Notes under the pieces: model-generated
Told to the model about the DNA's origin: nothing
Seen by the model: only the letters and a program-made list of their open reading frames with translations
Databases searched by the model: none
Assembly (NCBI GenBank): GCA_018825305.1
Contig: JAHJEO010000022.1
Span: 1-64,000 of the forward strand
Source: Gammaproteobacteria bacterium
GTDB lineage: Bacteria; Pseudomonadota; Gammaproteobacteria; Burkholderiales; Rhodocyclaceae
Direction: 5' to 3'
DNA length: 64,000 bases
Program-made: the position numbers and the translations under genes
Part shown: positions 38,515-46,670 of the stretch, one piece after another
How positions within the stretch are numbered: position 1 is the stretch's first letter
Layout of the letters: every line of letters starts with the position of its first letter

Positions 38515-38856
38515 ATGAAATCAATATTGATCGCGGTCCTGCTGTCGCTGTCTTGGGCCGGCTCGTCTCTCGCGGCAAGCGCCCCGTCGTCGGGCAGGCT
38601 CAAGGCCGAACAAGTCTGTGCGGCCTGCCACGGGCCGGATGGCAATAGCACCTCGGAACAGTTTCCCCGTCTTGCCGGGCAGCGCGAGGCTTACCTGCTG
38701 GCGGCACTTCGCGCCTACCGTGCCGGGCTGCGCAAGGATCCGACGATGCGCGCCCAGGCCGAACGCCTGAGCGATCAGGAAATCGCCGATCTGGCCGCCC
38801 ATTTTGGGGCTCAGACCGGTCTCACCACCGGCCGTCCGACTTCGTGCGGCTGGTGA
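38515..38856 (+). CDS. Small periplasmic c-type cytochrome
   Basis: 113 residues with a signal peptide (cleavage near SSLAAS), haem motif CAACH, then FPRLAGQREAYLLAALRAYR and KDPTMRAQAERLSDQEIADL. It is paralogous in layout to the preceding cytochrome but lacks the Met-rich insert. Only 4 nt separate the two genes. The two together resemble a split di-haem cytochrome c4. Confidence 0.88.
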   Translation: MKSILIAVLLSLSWAGSSLAASAPSSGRLKAEQVCAACHGPDGNSTSEQFPRLAGQREAYLLAALRAYRAGLRKDPTMRAQAERLSDQEIADLAAHFGAQTGLTTGRPTSCGW

Positions 38857-38887
38857 TCGCATTAACCTCTCAAAGGAGTAATCGATT

Positions 38888-39436
38888 ATGAAACGTACGA
38901 TGATGATTGGCCTGGTCGCAATGAGCGCTCTTGGATTTCCTGCTGTCCACGCGGCCGCCCCCAAAGCGGCATCGGACGACCCGGCCTTCCAGGAATACAT
39001 GGGCAAGATGCAGGGTCACATGAAACTGATGCAGGAGCAGCGGCAGAGCATTCGACAGACCAGCGATCCCGCCCAGCGTCAGAAGCTGATGCAGGAGCAT
39101 TGGACTTCAATGCAGGAAGGCATGCGCATGATGCACGGCTCCGACACCATGCCCGGCTGCGGCATGATGATGGGGCCGATGATGGAGGGCATGGGGTGCT
39201 GGGGTGGCGGCGGCATGCAAGGCATGGGAGGTATGCACGGGATGAGCGGCATGCAAGGCATGGGGTGGTGGAATCCGGAGGACACCTCGCCCCAGGCCAT
39301 GACGCGCCGCCGGCAAATGATGGGGGCCTGCATGGGCATGCAGCGGCAAATGATGCAGGAGACAATGAAGATGATGGATGGGGGCATGGGCGGGATGATG
39401 GGTCCCGGCATGACGGGCGCGCCGGCCGGCAAGTAG
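38888..39436 (+). CDS. Methionine-rich periplasmic protein
   Basis: 182 residues with a signal peptide (cleavage near VHAAAP). The mature chain is extremely rich in Met and Gly (GCGMMMGPMMEGMG, MQGMGGMHGMSGMQGMG, MQRQMMQETMKMM), with few Cys and His. Such sequences bind Cu(I) or Ag(I) in the periplasm. A helical part (MKLMQEQRQSIRQTSDPAQR) could be CpxP/Spy-like. It has an AAGGAG site and sits in the metal/cytochrome operon. Family membership is uncertain. Confidence 0.75.
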   Translation: MKRTMMIGLVAMSALGFPAVHAAAPKAASDDPAFQEYMGKMQGHMKLMQEQRQSIRQTSDPAQRQKLMQEHWTSMQEGMRMMHGSDTMPGCGMMMGPMMEGMGCWGGGGMQGMGGMHGMSGMQGMGWWNPEDTSPQAMTRRRQMMGACMGMQRQMMQETMKMMDGGMGGMMGPGMTGAPAGK

Positions 39437-39509
39437 CGAGCCGACAGGTGCCGTCGACCGTGAAGGCTGGCGGCAGGTCAAGCTCATCAACCAGGACAGG
39501 AGAAACCCT

Positions 39510-39773
39510 ATGTACCCAGAACATTTTTGGTGGGGCGGATGGTGGGCATTTCCCATGATCATGCCTCTCGTTATGGTCGTTATTCTTGTGACCATGCTTT
39601 ACTTTTTTTTCGGGCGTGGTGGTTTCAGACCGCCATGGTGGAATGATTCCGATAGGCCATCAAGCCACCCAAAAGACACAGAGACGGCCATCGAGGTTCT
39701 CAAGAAGCGCTATGCGAAGAGTGAAATCTCCCGAGAAGAATTTGAACAAATGAAAAGAGATATTCAGGGCTGA
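39510..39773 (+). CDS. Small membrane protein with SHOCT domain
   Basis: 87 residues: one N-terminal transmembrane helix after a Trp-rich start (MYPEHFWWGGWWAFPMIMPL), then a linker and a C-terminal SHOCT motif (AIEVLKKRYAKSEISREEFE then QMKRDIQG). SHOCT proteins of this size commonly accompany heavy-metal efflux and Met-rich proteins. A GGAG site precedes the ATG. It is the last gene of the cadA-fpr-cytochrome run. Confidence 0.85.
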   Translation: MYPEHFWWGGWWAFPMIMPLVMVVILVTMLYFFFGRGGFRPPWWNDSDRPSSHPKDTETAIEVLKKRYAKSEISREEFEQMKRDIQG

Positions 39774-39852
39774 AGGGCAATATCGGAAGGAAACGCAGAC
39801 CGCCAGAACGCCGTAGCGCCAGCGCCGACTATATGGGTCGTCGTACACCTCC

Positions 39853-40384
39853 TCAATGCACGTCTGGCAGCCGCACTCCGGGCGCAGCAGCTTTGGCTTC
39901 CAGCAGTTTCACGATTTCTGGTGGCCCTTCATGCCGGCCACCCAAAGCGCATCGCGGCCTCCGGGGTCGAGCGCGTCCAACTGTGCCCCGCCGGCCAGCA
40001 GCAGGCGGCCATGAACAAGGGCCGGTCGCCGTCAGGGGTCGCCGCATTCGCGTCGGCACGATGCGCGACGAGAAAGCCGACGATGTCCGTGTGGCCGTTG
40101 AAAGCCGCCCAGAACAGCGGCGTCCAGCCATGACTGTTCGCAAGATCGATATCCGCGCCTCGCGCGAGGAGATCCTCTGCAATCGCGAAATGCCTTCTGA
40201 ATATCGCATGGAACAACAGGCTGAAGCCATTCTGATCCTGCCAATCGGCTGCAACCCCTTCCTGCAGAAGGACGCGCACGCGCTCCACTTCGCCAGCTCG
40301 GACGGCTGCCAGACAGGTTGTCTGCACGGAAGGATGTGTCGTGTCCCTGGTCGCGGGTGGTCTGCGCTTGTGCTTTCCTTTCAT
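39853..40384 (-). pseudogene. Ankyrin-repeat protein gene with frameshifted 3' end
   Basis: From ATG 40384 an intact frame of 151 codons ends at 39929. It encodes ankyrin repeats (GVAADWQDQNGFSLLFHAIF, GADIDLANSHGWTPLFWAAF, ADANAATPDGDRPLFMAA) and then loses the pattern. The ankyrin pattern resumes in other frames: LLLAGGAQLDALDPGGRDAL then WVAGMKGH, and then EIVKLLEAKAAAPGVRLPDV up to a stop at 39853. Two frame changes (about 40000 and 39930) therefore separate the parts: a decayed gene, or assembly errors. It follows the PII-like gene by 8 nt. Confidence 0.7.
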
Positions 40385-40392
40385 TGCCCGCC

Positions 40393-40734
40393 TCAGCGAA
40401 TCTCGACCGCGCGCATAAAGTCGCTCACAAAAATCCAGCCCGCTTCGGGCTGCCCCGTGTGCGCCGCCTTGGCGATGGCGTCGACCAGCGCGTCGGCCAC
40501 GTCGTCCGCGCATGCCAATTCCAGTTTGTATTCGCTGACGACGGCTTCGGCCAGGTCCATCGAGTAATGCTGTTGCGTCGGGTCCGTGCTCGCCAGCGGC
40601 CGTTGCACCTGGGATACCGTAATGTTGTGGCAACTGGCGCCAGCGGTAGCCAGTTCGCACAAGCCCGATTGCCGCAACGCCTGTAGTACGTCGGCGATGC
40701 GGTGTTGGCGGATGAATGCTTTGATCTCTTTCAT
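40393..40734 (-). CDS. PII-like signalling protein next to metal P-ATPase
   Basis: 113 residues with the PII (GlnB) fold pattern: MKEIKAFIRQHRIADVLQAL, a shortened T-loop region around RPLASTDPTQQHYSMDLAE, and TGQPEAGWIFVSDFMRAVEI aligning with the GlnB TGxxGDGxIFV segment. No uridylylation Tyr is recognisable in the T-loop. An AAGGAG site precedes the ATG. It is a paralogue of the gene at 45851, and both lie beside heavy-metal exporters. Confidence 0.82.
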   Translation of the reverse strand: MKEIKAFIRQHRIADVLQALRQSGLCELATAGASCHNITVSQVQRPLASTDPTQQHYSMDLAEAVVSEYKLELACADDVADALVDAIAKAAHTGQPEAGWIFVSDFMRAVEIR

Positions 40735-40776
40735 GCCGATTCTCCTTCGTTCACTTTGTAATCTGTCTTTGGCTCA

Positions 40777-40822
40777 CTCAAACTGTTCGCGGCGAACAAA
40801 CGAATAGCCCTCGTCCGTATCC
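40777..40822 (-). pseudogene. 46-bp remnant of a czcA-like gene
   Basis: The 46 bases match 47331-47376 inside the intact czcA at about 80%. On the minus strand they read DTDEGYSFVRREQ, the same peptide as in CzcA (ETDEGYSFVRREQ), then stop just upstream of the PII-like gene. Beyond both edges the similarity ends. It is a recombination scar from a second RND cluster. Confidence 0.65.
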
Positions 40823-40846
40823 GTCCTGGGCGCTTTCGTCTGTCAT

Positions 40847-43183
40847 CTACTTGGTATTTTCTTCGTCGGGGTACGCCAACAGGCGCAAGGCGTTGATTAC
40901 TACCACGAGAGTGGAGCCTTCATGCACCAACACCGCGACGCCGATGCCTGCCCAGCCAAACAAGGTGGCAGGAATCAGCAGTGCCACCACGCCTAGCGAG
41001 ACCCACAGGTTCTGGCGAATGATGCTTCTTGATGCGCGACTCAAGGCCACGGCAAAGGGCAGCTTGGACAGATCGTCCGCCATCAGAGCCACGTCCGCCG
41101 TTTCCAGCGCCACATCGGTGCCGGCGCCACCCATCGCAATGCCTACCGTGGCACGTGCCATGGCCGGAGCGTCGTTGACCCCGTCGCCGATCATGGCCAC
41201 CTGACCGTAGCGTTCTGCGAGTTCTTCCATGGCCTTGACCTTGTCTTCCGGCAGCAGTCCCGCTTTCACTTCGTCCAGACCGACCGCGTCGGCGATGGCG
41301 CGGCCGACGCGTTCGTTGTCGCCGGTCAGCATGATGGTTTTGCTGATGCCGATTTGCTGCAATCGTTCCAGCACCTGCTTCACTCCATCGCGCGGGGTAT
41401 CGGCCAAGCCCACGACGCCGAGGAACTGCCCGTCGGCCTGGATGAGCATGATGCTTTTGCCTTCCGTCTGGAGGCGCTCAGTGTGCTGCCGAATGGCTTC
41501 GGGGATGGATTCACCGTCAAACAGTTTGACATTGCCGATGGCTACCTTTTTTCCATCGACTGTGGCGCGCAACCCTTTTCCGGTAACGGCTTCGACTTCG
41601 CCGGCCTCGCTCCAGCTCAAATCGCGCCGTTTCGCCTCCGTCACTACGGCGTGCGCCAAGGGGTGGGCGCTGCGGCTTTCCACGGCAGCGGCCACGGTCA
41701 GCAGACCTGCCTCGTCTGCGTTAATGGCGACGACGTCGGTCACCCTGGGTTTGCCGACGGTCAAGGTGCCGGTCTTATCGAAGGCGATCGCCGTAAGCAC
41801 GCCGAGATTTTCCAGATGCACGCCGCCCTTGATCAGCACGCCGCCGCGCGCGGCGCGCGCGATGCCGGACAGCACCGCCGACGGGGTGGCGATGGCCAGC
41901 GCGCAGGGCGAAGCGGCCACCAGCACCGCCATGGCGCGGTAAAAGGATTCGGCGAAGGGAAAACCGAACAGCGGCGGAAGCACAATGAGCCCACCGACAC
42001 CCACCAGCACGACGGGCACGAAAATTCGCTCGAAGCGGTCGGTAAAGCGTTGCGTGGGCGATTTCTGTGTCTGCGCCTCGGCCACCAGATCCATCATTCG
42101 CGCCAGCGTGCTTTCGCGCGCCAGCTTGGTCACCTCGACGATGAGCGCGCCCTCGCCGTTGACGGTGGCGGCGAAGACTTTGTCGCCCGCCTGTTTGTCC
42201 ACCGGCATGGATTCGCCTGTCACCGGAGACTGGTCCACCGCCGAGTTGCCAGTCGCCACCTGGCCATCGGCGGGGATGCGCTGACCGGGTTTGACGATCA
42301 CGCGGTCGCCGCGCTGCAAGTCTTCGACCCGCACCTCGATCTCCACGCTATCCCGCTGCACGATGGCGGTCTTGGGCGCAAGTTCCGCCAGCGCCTCGAT
42401 AGCCTTGCGCGCGCGGTCCATGGCCATGTGTTCCAGCGCATGACCGAGGCTGAACAGGAACAGCAACAGCGCACCTTCTTCCCACGCACCTAGCGCCGCC
42501 GCCCCGGCCGCCGCGACGATCATCAGGGTGTCAATGTCGAAGCGCCGGCTGCGCAAACTCTGCCAGGCATCGCGCAAGGTGTAGAAACCGCCTGCCCCGT
42601 ATGCGCCCAGCAACAAGCCGAGCGCCAGGCTGCGCGGTGCGTCGGCGCGACCCGCAAGCCAGCCGGCCAGCAAGAGCAAGCCGGCCACTACGCTGAAGAT
42701 AAGCTCGCGATGCTCGACGAACCACCCGGCCTCGTGGCCTTCCTCGCGCACGGCATAGCCGAGCGCCTGGATGCGCCCGACGATTGCCGAACGCTGGATT
42801 TTCTCGCTGTCGAATTCCAGGCGCAGGCGCTCGCCGGCATAGCTCACCGAGGCTTCCAGCACGCCGTCCGTGCGTTGCAGGGCATGCTCAATCACGGTGG
42901 CGCAGGTGGGGCAGTCCATGCCATCGATGCGCAGGTTCTCGTGGCGGAAGCGGTCCCCGATCTTGGCGCCGGCCGCTTGCGTCAGATCGCGCACCCGGCT
43001 CACGCTGAATCGCTGCGGGTCGTAGTGCAGGCAAAGGCGGGCGCTGCCGTCCTCGTGGGTCAGGTGTGCCAGTTCCAAGCCTTCGGCCTGAAGCAACCTG
43101 GTCAATCGGCCCACGCAGGCGTCGCGCTCATCGGCGACATCCGGCAAGACCAGAGGCAAGTCCAGCTTAAGTTTCTTGGGCAT
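40847..43183 (-). CDS. Heavy-metal P1B-type ATPase with SPC ion motif
   Basis: 778 residues. Two N-terminal domains: a degenerate HMA (about 1-75, no CxxC) and an intact one with GMDCPTCA (about 90). The membrane ion motif is ASPCALAIATP (SPC), the phosphorylation site DKTGTLTVG, the hinge GDGVNDAPAMA, and the last helices contain VLVHEGSTLVVVINAL. SPC and HEGS/T are features of the P1B-4 group (Co, Fe, Zn and related ions), though such proteins usually lack HMA domains. The stop is 113 nt upstream of the PII-like gene. Confidence 0.88.
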   Translation of the reverse strand: MPKKLKLDLPLVLPDVADERDACVGRLTRLLQAEGLELAHLTHEDGSARLCLHYDPQRFSVSRVRDLTQAAGAKIGDRFRHENLRIDGMDCPTCATVIEHALQRTDGVLEASVSYAGERLRLEFDSEKIQRSAIVGRIQALGYAVREEGHEAGWFVEHRELIFSVVAGLLLLAGWLAGRADAPRSLALGLLLGAYGAGGFYTLRDAWQSLRSRRFDIDTLMIVAAAGAAALGAWEEGALLLFLFSLGHALEHMAMDRARKAIEALAELAPKTAIVQRDSVEIEVRVEDLQRGDRVIVKPGQRIPADGQVATGNSAVDQSPVTGESMPVDKQAGDKVFAATVNGEGALIVEVTKLARESTLARMMDLVAEAQTQKSPTQRFTDRFERIFVPVVLVGVGGLIVLPPLFGFPFAESFYRAMAVLVAASPCALAIATPSAVLSGIARAARGGVLIKGGVHLENLGVLTAIAFDKTGTLTVGKPRVTDVVAINADEAGLLTVAAAVESRSAHPLAHAVVTEAKRRDLSWSEAGEVEAVTGKGLRATVDGKKVAIGNVKLFDGESIPEAIRQHTERLQTEGKSIMLIQADGQFLGVVGLADTPRDGVKQVLERLQQIGISKTIMLTGDNERVGRAIADAVGLDEVKAGLLPEDKVKAMEELAERYGQVAMIGDGVNDAPAMARATVGIAMGGAGTDVALETADVALMADDLSKLPFAVALSRASRSIIRQNLWVSLGVVALLIPATLFGWAGIGVAVLVHEGSTLVVVINALRLLAYPDEENTK

Positions 43184-43204
43184 TATGAGCCTTCTGGCTG
43201 ACTA

Positions 43205-43564
43205 TCAGCGGTAGCCGGACAATTTGTGAAGGACAAAGGTCGCGATATCCGGTGGCATTTCCGCGGACAGCGACTTGAATAAATCGATTATTCGATTGGC
43301 GTCAAACGCACCATCCTCAAACAACAGCGGCGTTTGCGTTTTCCCGGGGAAAGGGTTTCCTTCATCCACCGCATAGTGGCGGTATCCTTTTTCCGCGTCC
43401 CAGGTAATCGACCGCTCATCACTATACTTGTCATACGCCAGTTGAAAGGCGACCGGGTGGTCCTGATCGTCGAACCAGACCACCAGGTCGAGTTCGTGGC
43501 AGAAAAACCAGCGACGCCTTCTTTCGCCGGGCACCTGCTTTTTCGAAGGAAACTCTCTCAGCAT
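43205..43564 (-). CDS. Hypothetical protein
   Basis: 119 residues from ATG 43564 (MLREFPSKKQVPGERRRRWF); an in-frame start nine codons earlier is possible. It contains CHELDLVVWFDDQDHPVAFQ, suggesting a compact alpha/beta fold. No membrane segment. It lies 21 nt upstream of the P-ATPase gene and is probably co-transcribed. Not recognised beyond a general resemblance to small cargo proteins. Confidence 0.6.
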   Translation of the reverse strand: MLREFPSKKQVPGERRRRWFFCHELDLVVWFDDQDHPVAFQLAYDKYSDERSITWDAEKGYRHYAVDEGNPFPGKTQTPLLFEDGAFDANRIIDLFKSLSAEMPPDIATFVLHKLSGYR

Positions 43565-43686
43565 GATTTTCTCGCTTCTACTCGTTATCAAATCGCCTCG
43601 GAATTCCGTTCAGCGGCCATGCGTTCGGGGTTTCTGTCGTTCCAATTTCGGCCGCTAGGCGCCTGAGGTATTCTGGATAGATCAGA

Positions 43687-44352
43687 TTAGTTCTTGTACG
43701 CGGCGCGAACCTCACTAGCAACTTGGGAAGCCAGGCCCTGCGGACTGAATTCCCGTAGCGGCTTGCCATTGATGAACAAAGTGGGGGTTTTACGCACGTC
43801 TAGCTTGACGATATCGGCAGCATCCTGCTTCATGCGGGCAAGAATCCTGGGGTCGTTCATTTCGCGCTTGGCCCGTTCGATATCAATTCCAGTGTTACCC
43901 AGTAACGTCCATACCATGCTCGGGTTTGGATTATTGTGATTCGCCCAAATGGGTTGGGCATCAAGCACCGTTTCCAACGATTTCACGTAGATATCAAACC
44001 CCTGTAAGCGCGCCGCCTCAAGAACTTGCACGACGTAGTCGGACCCCTTGTGAAATGCGGCATAACGCAGACTTAAACGCACCTGATTTTTGTGTTGCTC
44101 CAGCACATTTTTGACGTAGGGATAAAACTCCCGGCAGGATTCGCAGGCCGGATCAAAATATTCGACGATCTCCACCTTGGCCATGATGGTACCGATCATG
44201 GGGGCATCCGGACGGTTGAAGGGCGAATCGCTATCGGTCGCCGCAATCTGGCTGACTTTCTCCGTTTGCTGTCCTCTATAGACGTTCATGCCGATGACAA
44301 ACGCGCCGACCAAGACAACCGCAGCGCCTCCAACGATGACTAACTTGTTCAT
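43687..44352 (-). CDS. Membrane-anchored DsbA-family thiol oxidoreductase
   Basis: 221 residues. One N-terminal helix (LVIVGGAAVVLVGAFVIGMN) anchors a DsbA/DsbG-like domain with active site CESC (EIVEYFDPACESCREFYPYV) and cis-Pro region KTPTLFINGKPL. The start at 44352 overlaps the DsbB stop by ATGA. With that partner it forms a BdbC/BdbD-like oxidising pair for extracytoplasmic disulfides, likely serving cargo or transfer proteins of the ICE. Confidence 0.88.
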   Translation of the reverse strand: MNKLVIVGGAAVVLVGAFVIGMNVYRGQQTEKVSQIAATDSDSPFNRPDAPMIGTIMAKVEIVEYFDPACESCREFYPYVKNVLEQHKNQVRLSLRYAAFHKGSDYVVQVLEAARLQGFDIYVKSLETVLDAQPIWANHNNPNPSMVWTLLGNTGIDIERAKREMNDPRILARMKQDAADIVKLDVRKTPTLFINGKPLREFSPQGLASQVASEVRAAYKN

Positions 44353-44780
44353 TGTTTGATGCCTTTCCGCACAGCAAGGAGCAGTGAAATGATGAGGGTG
44401 AATCCGAGAAGTGATAAGAGAGGAATGGTGACGAAGCCCACCAGTTCGATCTTGACGTCCGCACAGGACACGCCTTGGGTGCACGGCCGCAGACTCTCGG
44501 GAATAACCCCGAGGTAAAGGAGGCAGTGGTACAGCGCGATAGCCCACCCTGCCAGCGCAATGGGCAGCGCATAGCGCACACAACGAACATCCAGAGGAAA
44601 CAGTCCAACGGTAAAGATGAAGGCGAGTGGGAACATGGCGATACGCTGATACCAGCACAACACGCAGGGCACCCGCTCCATTACTTCACTAAAAAACAGG
44701 CTACCCAGCGTGGCCGCCCCCGCAATCAGCCAACAGACGAACAGCAAGTTCCATTGCCGCGATGTCGATTTGTCAGTCAT
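44349..44780 (-). CDS. dsbB: Disulfide bond formation protein, DsbB/BdbC type
   Basis: 143 residues from ATG 44780. Four transmembrane helices with the two Cys pairs of DsbB: CVLCWYQR in the first loop and CTQGVSC (four-residue spacing, BdbC-like) in the second. It reoxidises the DsbA partner using quinone. It overlaps both neighbours by ATGA, so it lies in a tightly coupled four-gene unit. Confidence 0.9.
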   Translation of the reverse strand: MTDKSTSRQWNLLFVCWLIAGAATLGSLFFSEVMERVPCVLCWYQRIAMFPLAFIFTVGLFPLDVRCVRYALPIALAGWAIALYHCLLYLGVIPESLRPCTQGVSCADVKIELVGFVTIPLLSLLGFTLIISLLLAVRKGIKQ

Positions 44781-44959
44781 GACGTCTTCACCGAATGGGC
44801 GGTTATTGCCAGGCAAGGACTTGCCAATCTAATGGTCGAATAGCCCAGCAAAGGAAGTGCAGATTCAATCAGCCGGGGCATTAGCAATGCAATAGCCCAT
44901 CTCGGAAAGCTCATGTAAATCGCCGTCTCGATCAGCAGGTACCAAATCGACAGCATCAT
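44777..44959 (-). CDS. Small hydrophobic protein between bestrophin-like and DsbB genes
   Basis: 60 residues, largely hydrophobic (MMLSIWYLLIETAIYMSFPR, WAIALLMPRLIESALPLLGY). It has no recognised family. Support comes from context: its start overlaps the upstream gene's stop and its stop overlaps the dsbB start, both as ATGA, so ribosomes could pass along all four genes. Alternatively it only acts as a coupling ORF. Confidence 0.5.
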   Translation of the reverse strand: MMLSIWYLLIETAIYMSFPRWAIALLMPRLIESALPLLGYSTIRLASPCLAITAHSVKTS

Positions 44960-45786
44960 GACGACTGCATTGAAAAAATATCACCATCGAGAAGTGCTTG
45001 GCCATCGCTTGCTCGCTTGACAAGGTCCATCAATGCATCATCAAGCGGCTTTAATGAAACATCTTCCGAGGACCCCACTTCATAGTAACCAAACGGATTA
45101 TCCAGATCTCGAATTAGAAATAACAAGAATAGAAGCAGGTAACTGACGATGAAAACAAAGAATAGCGACTCGTAAAATGGTTCGATGCGGGCAAGTGTCA
45201 GTCCGAGAATGAGCAGGATCGTTGTACTCTGCGCGATGTAGTAACCAGAGGAAATGAAGTTTGTTTCCCGGATAGTGTGGATGCGAATGATGAGTTTTCG
45301 TAAAGCGCTTTGTTCCTGTTTCAAGCGCGTGATGGCGTTGACCTGAGTGATCGGTTCCAAGGCAAAGAAATCATGATTCAGGCGCGTGATCTTCTCCATG
45401 ACCACGGATGAACGCTCTTTCTTATGCAGCCAGGTGTGGATGTTATTAGCCAGATCACGGATATGATTCAGCGCATTCGCCGTCTGCCGAGTTGGATTCC
45501 GTTGATGCGTGATCTGAAACTCGTCGGCAATCGTTGTCAGGGTTGCGGCCACTTCGCCTGGAATACGCTCACTCTCACGATAATCGGCAAGGACTCCACT
45601 GAGCAAAAAGCCCATAAGAAAGACATTTGCACCAATCAAGCCAGAAAAAATGGCATTGATGGATAGCAATTCCAAGTCCATGTAGTGCAGACCCAGTTTG
45701 AGCGTCATGATTACAAAAATGAACGGCAGCACTCGAAACAAGATGCGTTGATCTTTGCGAATTTTTTGATTTACCAGACTAAGCAT
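44956..45786 (-). CDS. Bestrophin-like / DUF4239-type membrane protein
   Basis: 276 residues from ATG 45786. Two helices near the N terminus (LFRVLPFIFVIMTLKLGLHY; AIFSGLIGANVFLMGFLLSG), a cytosolic helical middle, two helices at about 185-235, then DLDNPFGYYEVGSSEDVSLK, the Asn/Pro/Phe neck typical of bestrophin-like chloride/anion channel relatives. Base composition is visibly lower in GC than the flanks. It starts a coupled unit with the 60-residue ORF, dsbB and dsbA. Confidence 0.7.
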   Translation of the reverse strand: MLSLVNQKIRKDQRILFRVLPFIFVIMTLKLGLHYMDLELLSINAIFSGLIGANVFLMGFLLSGVLADYRESERIPGEVAATLTTIADEFQITHQRNPTRQTANALNHIRDLANNIHTWLHKKERSSVVMEKITRLNHDFFALEPITQVNAITRLKQEQSALRKLIIRIHTIRETNFISSGYYIAQSTTILLILGLTLARIEPFYESLFFVFIVSYLLLFLLFLIRDLDNPFGYYEVGSSEDVSLKPLDDALMDLVKRASDGQALLDGDIFSMQSS

Positions 45787-45850
45787 GGCGGGCACTGATT
45801 ATGTGATCGAGGCTTCGCTACAGCAGACGGCTTTACCATACTGGACGGGG

Positions 45851-46174
45851 CTACTCACTAGTGCCGATCGGAATGGCCTGAATGACATCGGTCACGTAAA
45901 CCCATCCCGCTTCCGGTTTCCCGGTTCGCGCGTGCTGGCGGACGACCGCCACCAACGCATCGACCTGCTCGTCCTCGCATAGCAACTCCAGCTTGCACTC
46001 CCGGATCACGGTGTCGCCGAGATCCATCGAGTAGTGCTGCTCGCCGGCGTCGATGGCCACGAGCATGCCCTGGCCAGTGGTGACGAACAGATTGCTGACA
46101 CCGCCGGCCGCCTTGAGTACCTGAATCACGTCGGCGGCGCGGTGCTGATGAATGAATGCCTTGATCACTTTCAT
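45851..46174 (-). CDS. PII-like signalling protein next to RND metal exporter
   Basis: 107 residues: MKVIKAFIHQHRAADVIQVL, T-loop region TTGQGMLVAIDAGEQHYSMD, and TGKPEAGWVYVTDVIQAIPI. This is the same fold and context as the paralogue at 40393. The 5' leaders of the two genes are alike too (GAACGA/GGGAGAA before ATG). In the czc-like operon it follows a lipoprotein gene by 39 nt. A role in sensing nucleotide or metal state for the exporter is inference. Confidence 0.83.
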   Translation of the reverse strand: MKVIKAFIHQHRAADVIQVLKAAGGVSNLFVTTGQGMLVAIDAGEQHYSMDLGDTVIRECKLELLCEDEQVDALVAVVRQHARTGKPEAGWVYVTDVIQAIPIGTSE

Positions 46175-46213
46175 GTCGGTTCTCCCTCGTTCGTTTCCTG
46201 GCCTGCCATTGGT

Positions 46214-46645
46214 TCACTCGAAGCGGAAATTGACGTGCAATCCGTCGGTGGTAACGCATTCCCCGGCCGGGGAACCGCCCGACCGCCAGACAGCCGAGCA
46301 CCGTAGCGTCGCGCCATTGCCGGCGTGTAACTCGGGTTGGGCCGCATACACGTAGTGGTCCGTATCCATGCCTGAAAAAATCCGGTCCCAATGCTTGCGG
46401 TCGATCCCGTAACGTCGCTTCAACTCCGCCAGGTTCTGATTGCGCTCGATGGCGAAGCCACGCGCCTCGAAACGTATCCCGCGAAATTCCAGTGCCATCG
46501 ACGATCCCTCTGGCCCTTCGTGACGGAACATGCCGGTCGTGATGTCCCGGTCGCTTTCCTCCCGAACCAGGCTGTGCGAATGTCCGGCACAAGCGGTCAG
46601 CACGAGGATTGCCAGACAAGCCGATACTGCTGTCCTTGCTTTCAT
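46214..46645 (-). CDS. Small lipoprotein in the czc-like operon
   Basis: 143 residues with a lipoprotein signal (MKARTAVSACLAILVLTACA, lipid Cys19). The mature part contains His and Cys residues (GHSHSL, LRCSAVW, AGECVTTDG) that could bind metal. It lies between czcA and the PII-like gene with short spacings. No known family; possibly an outer-membrane or periplasmic accessory factor of the efflux pump. Confidence 0.7.
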   Translation of the reverse strand: MKARTAVSACLAILVLTACAGHSHSLVREESDRDITTGMFRHEGPEGSSMALEFRGIRFEARGFAIERNQNLAELKRRYGIDRKHWDRIFSGMDTDHYVYAAQPELHAGNGATLRCSAVWRSGGSPAGECVTTDGLHVNFRFE

Positions 46646-46670
46646 GATTCCCCCTTTCTTATCGCCTTGA

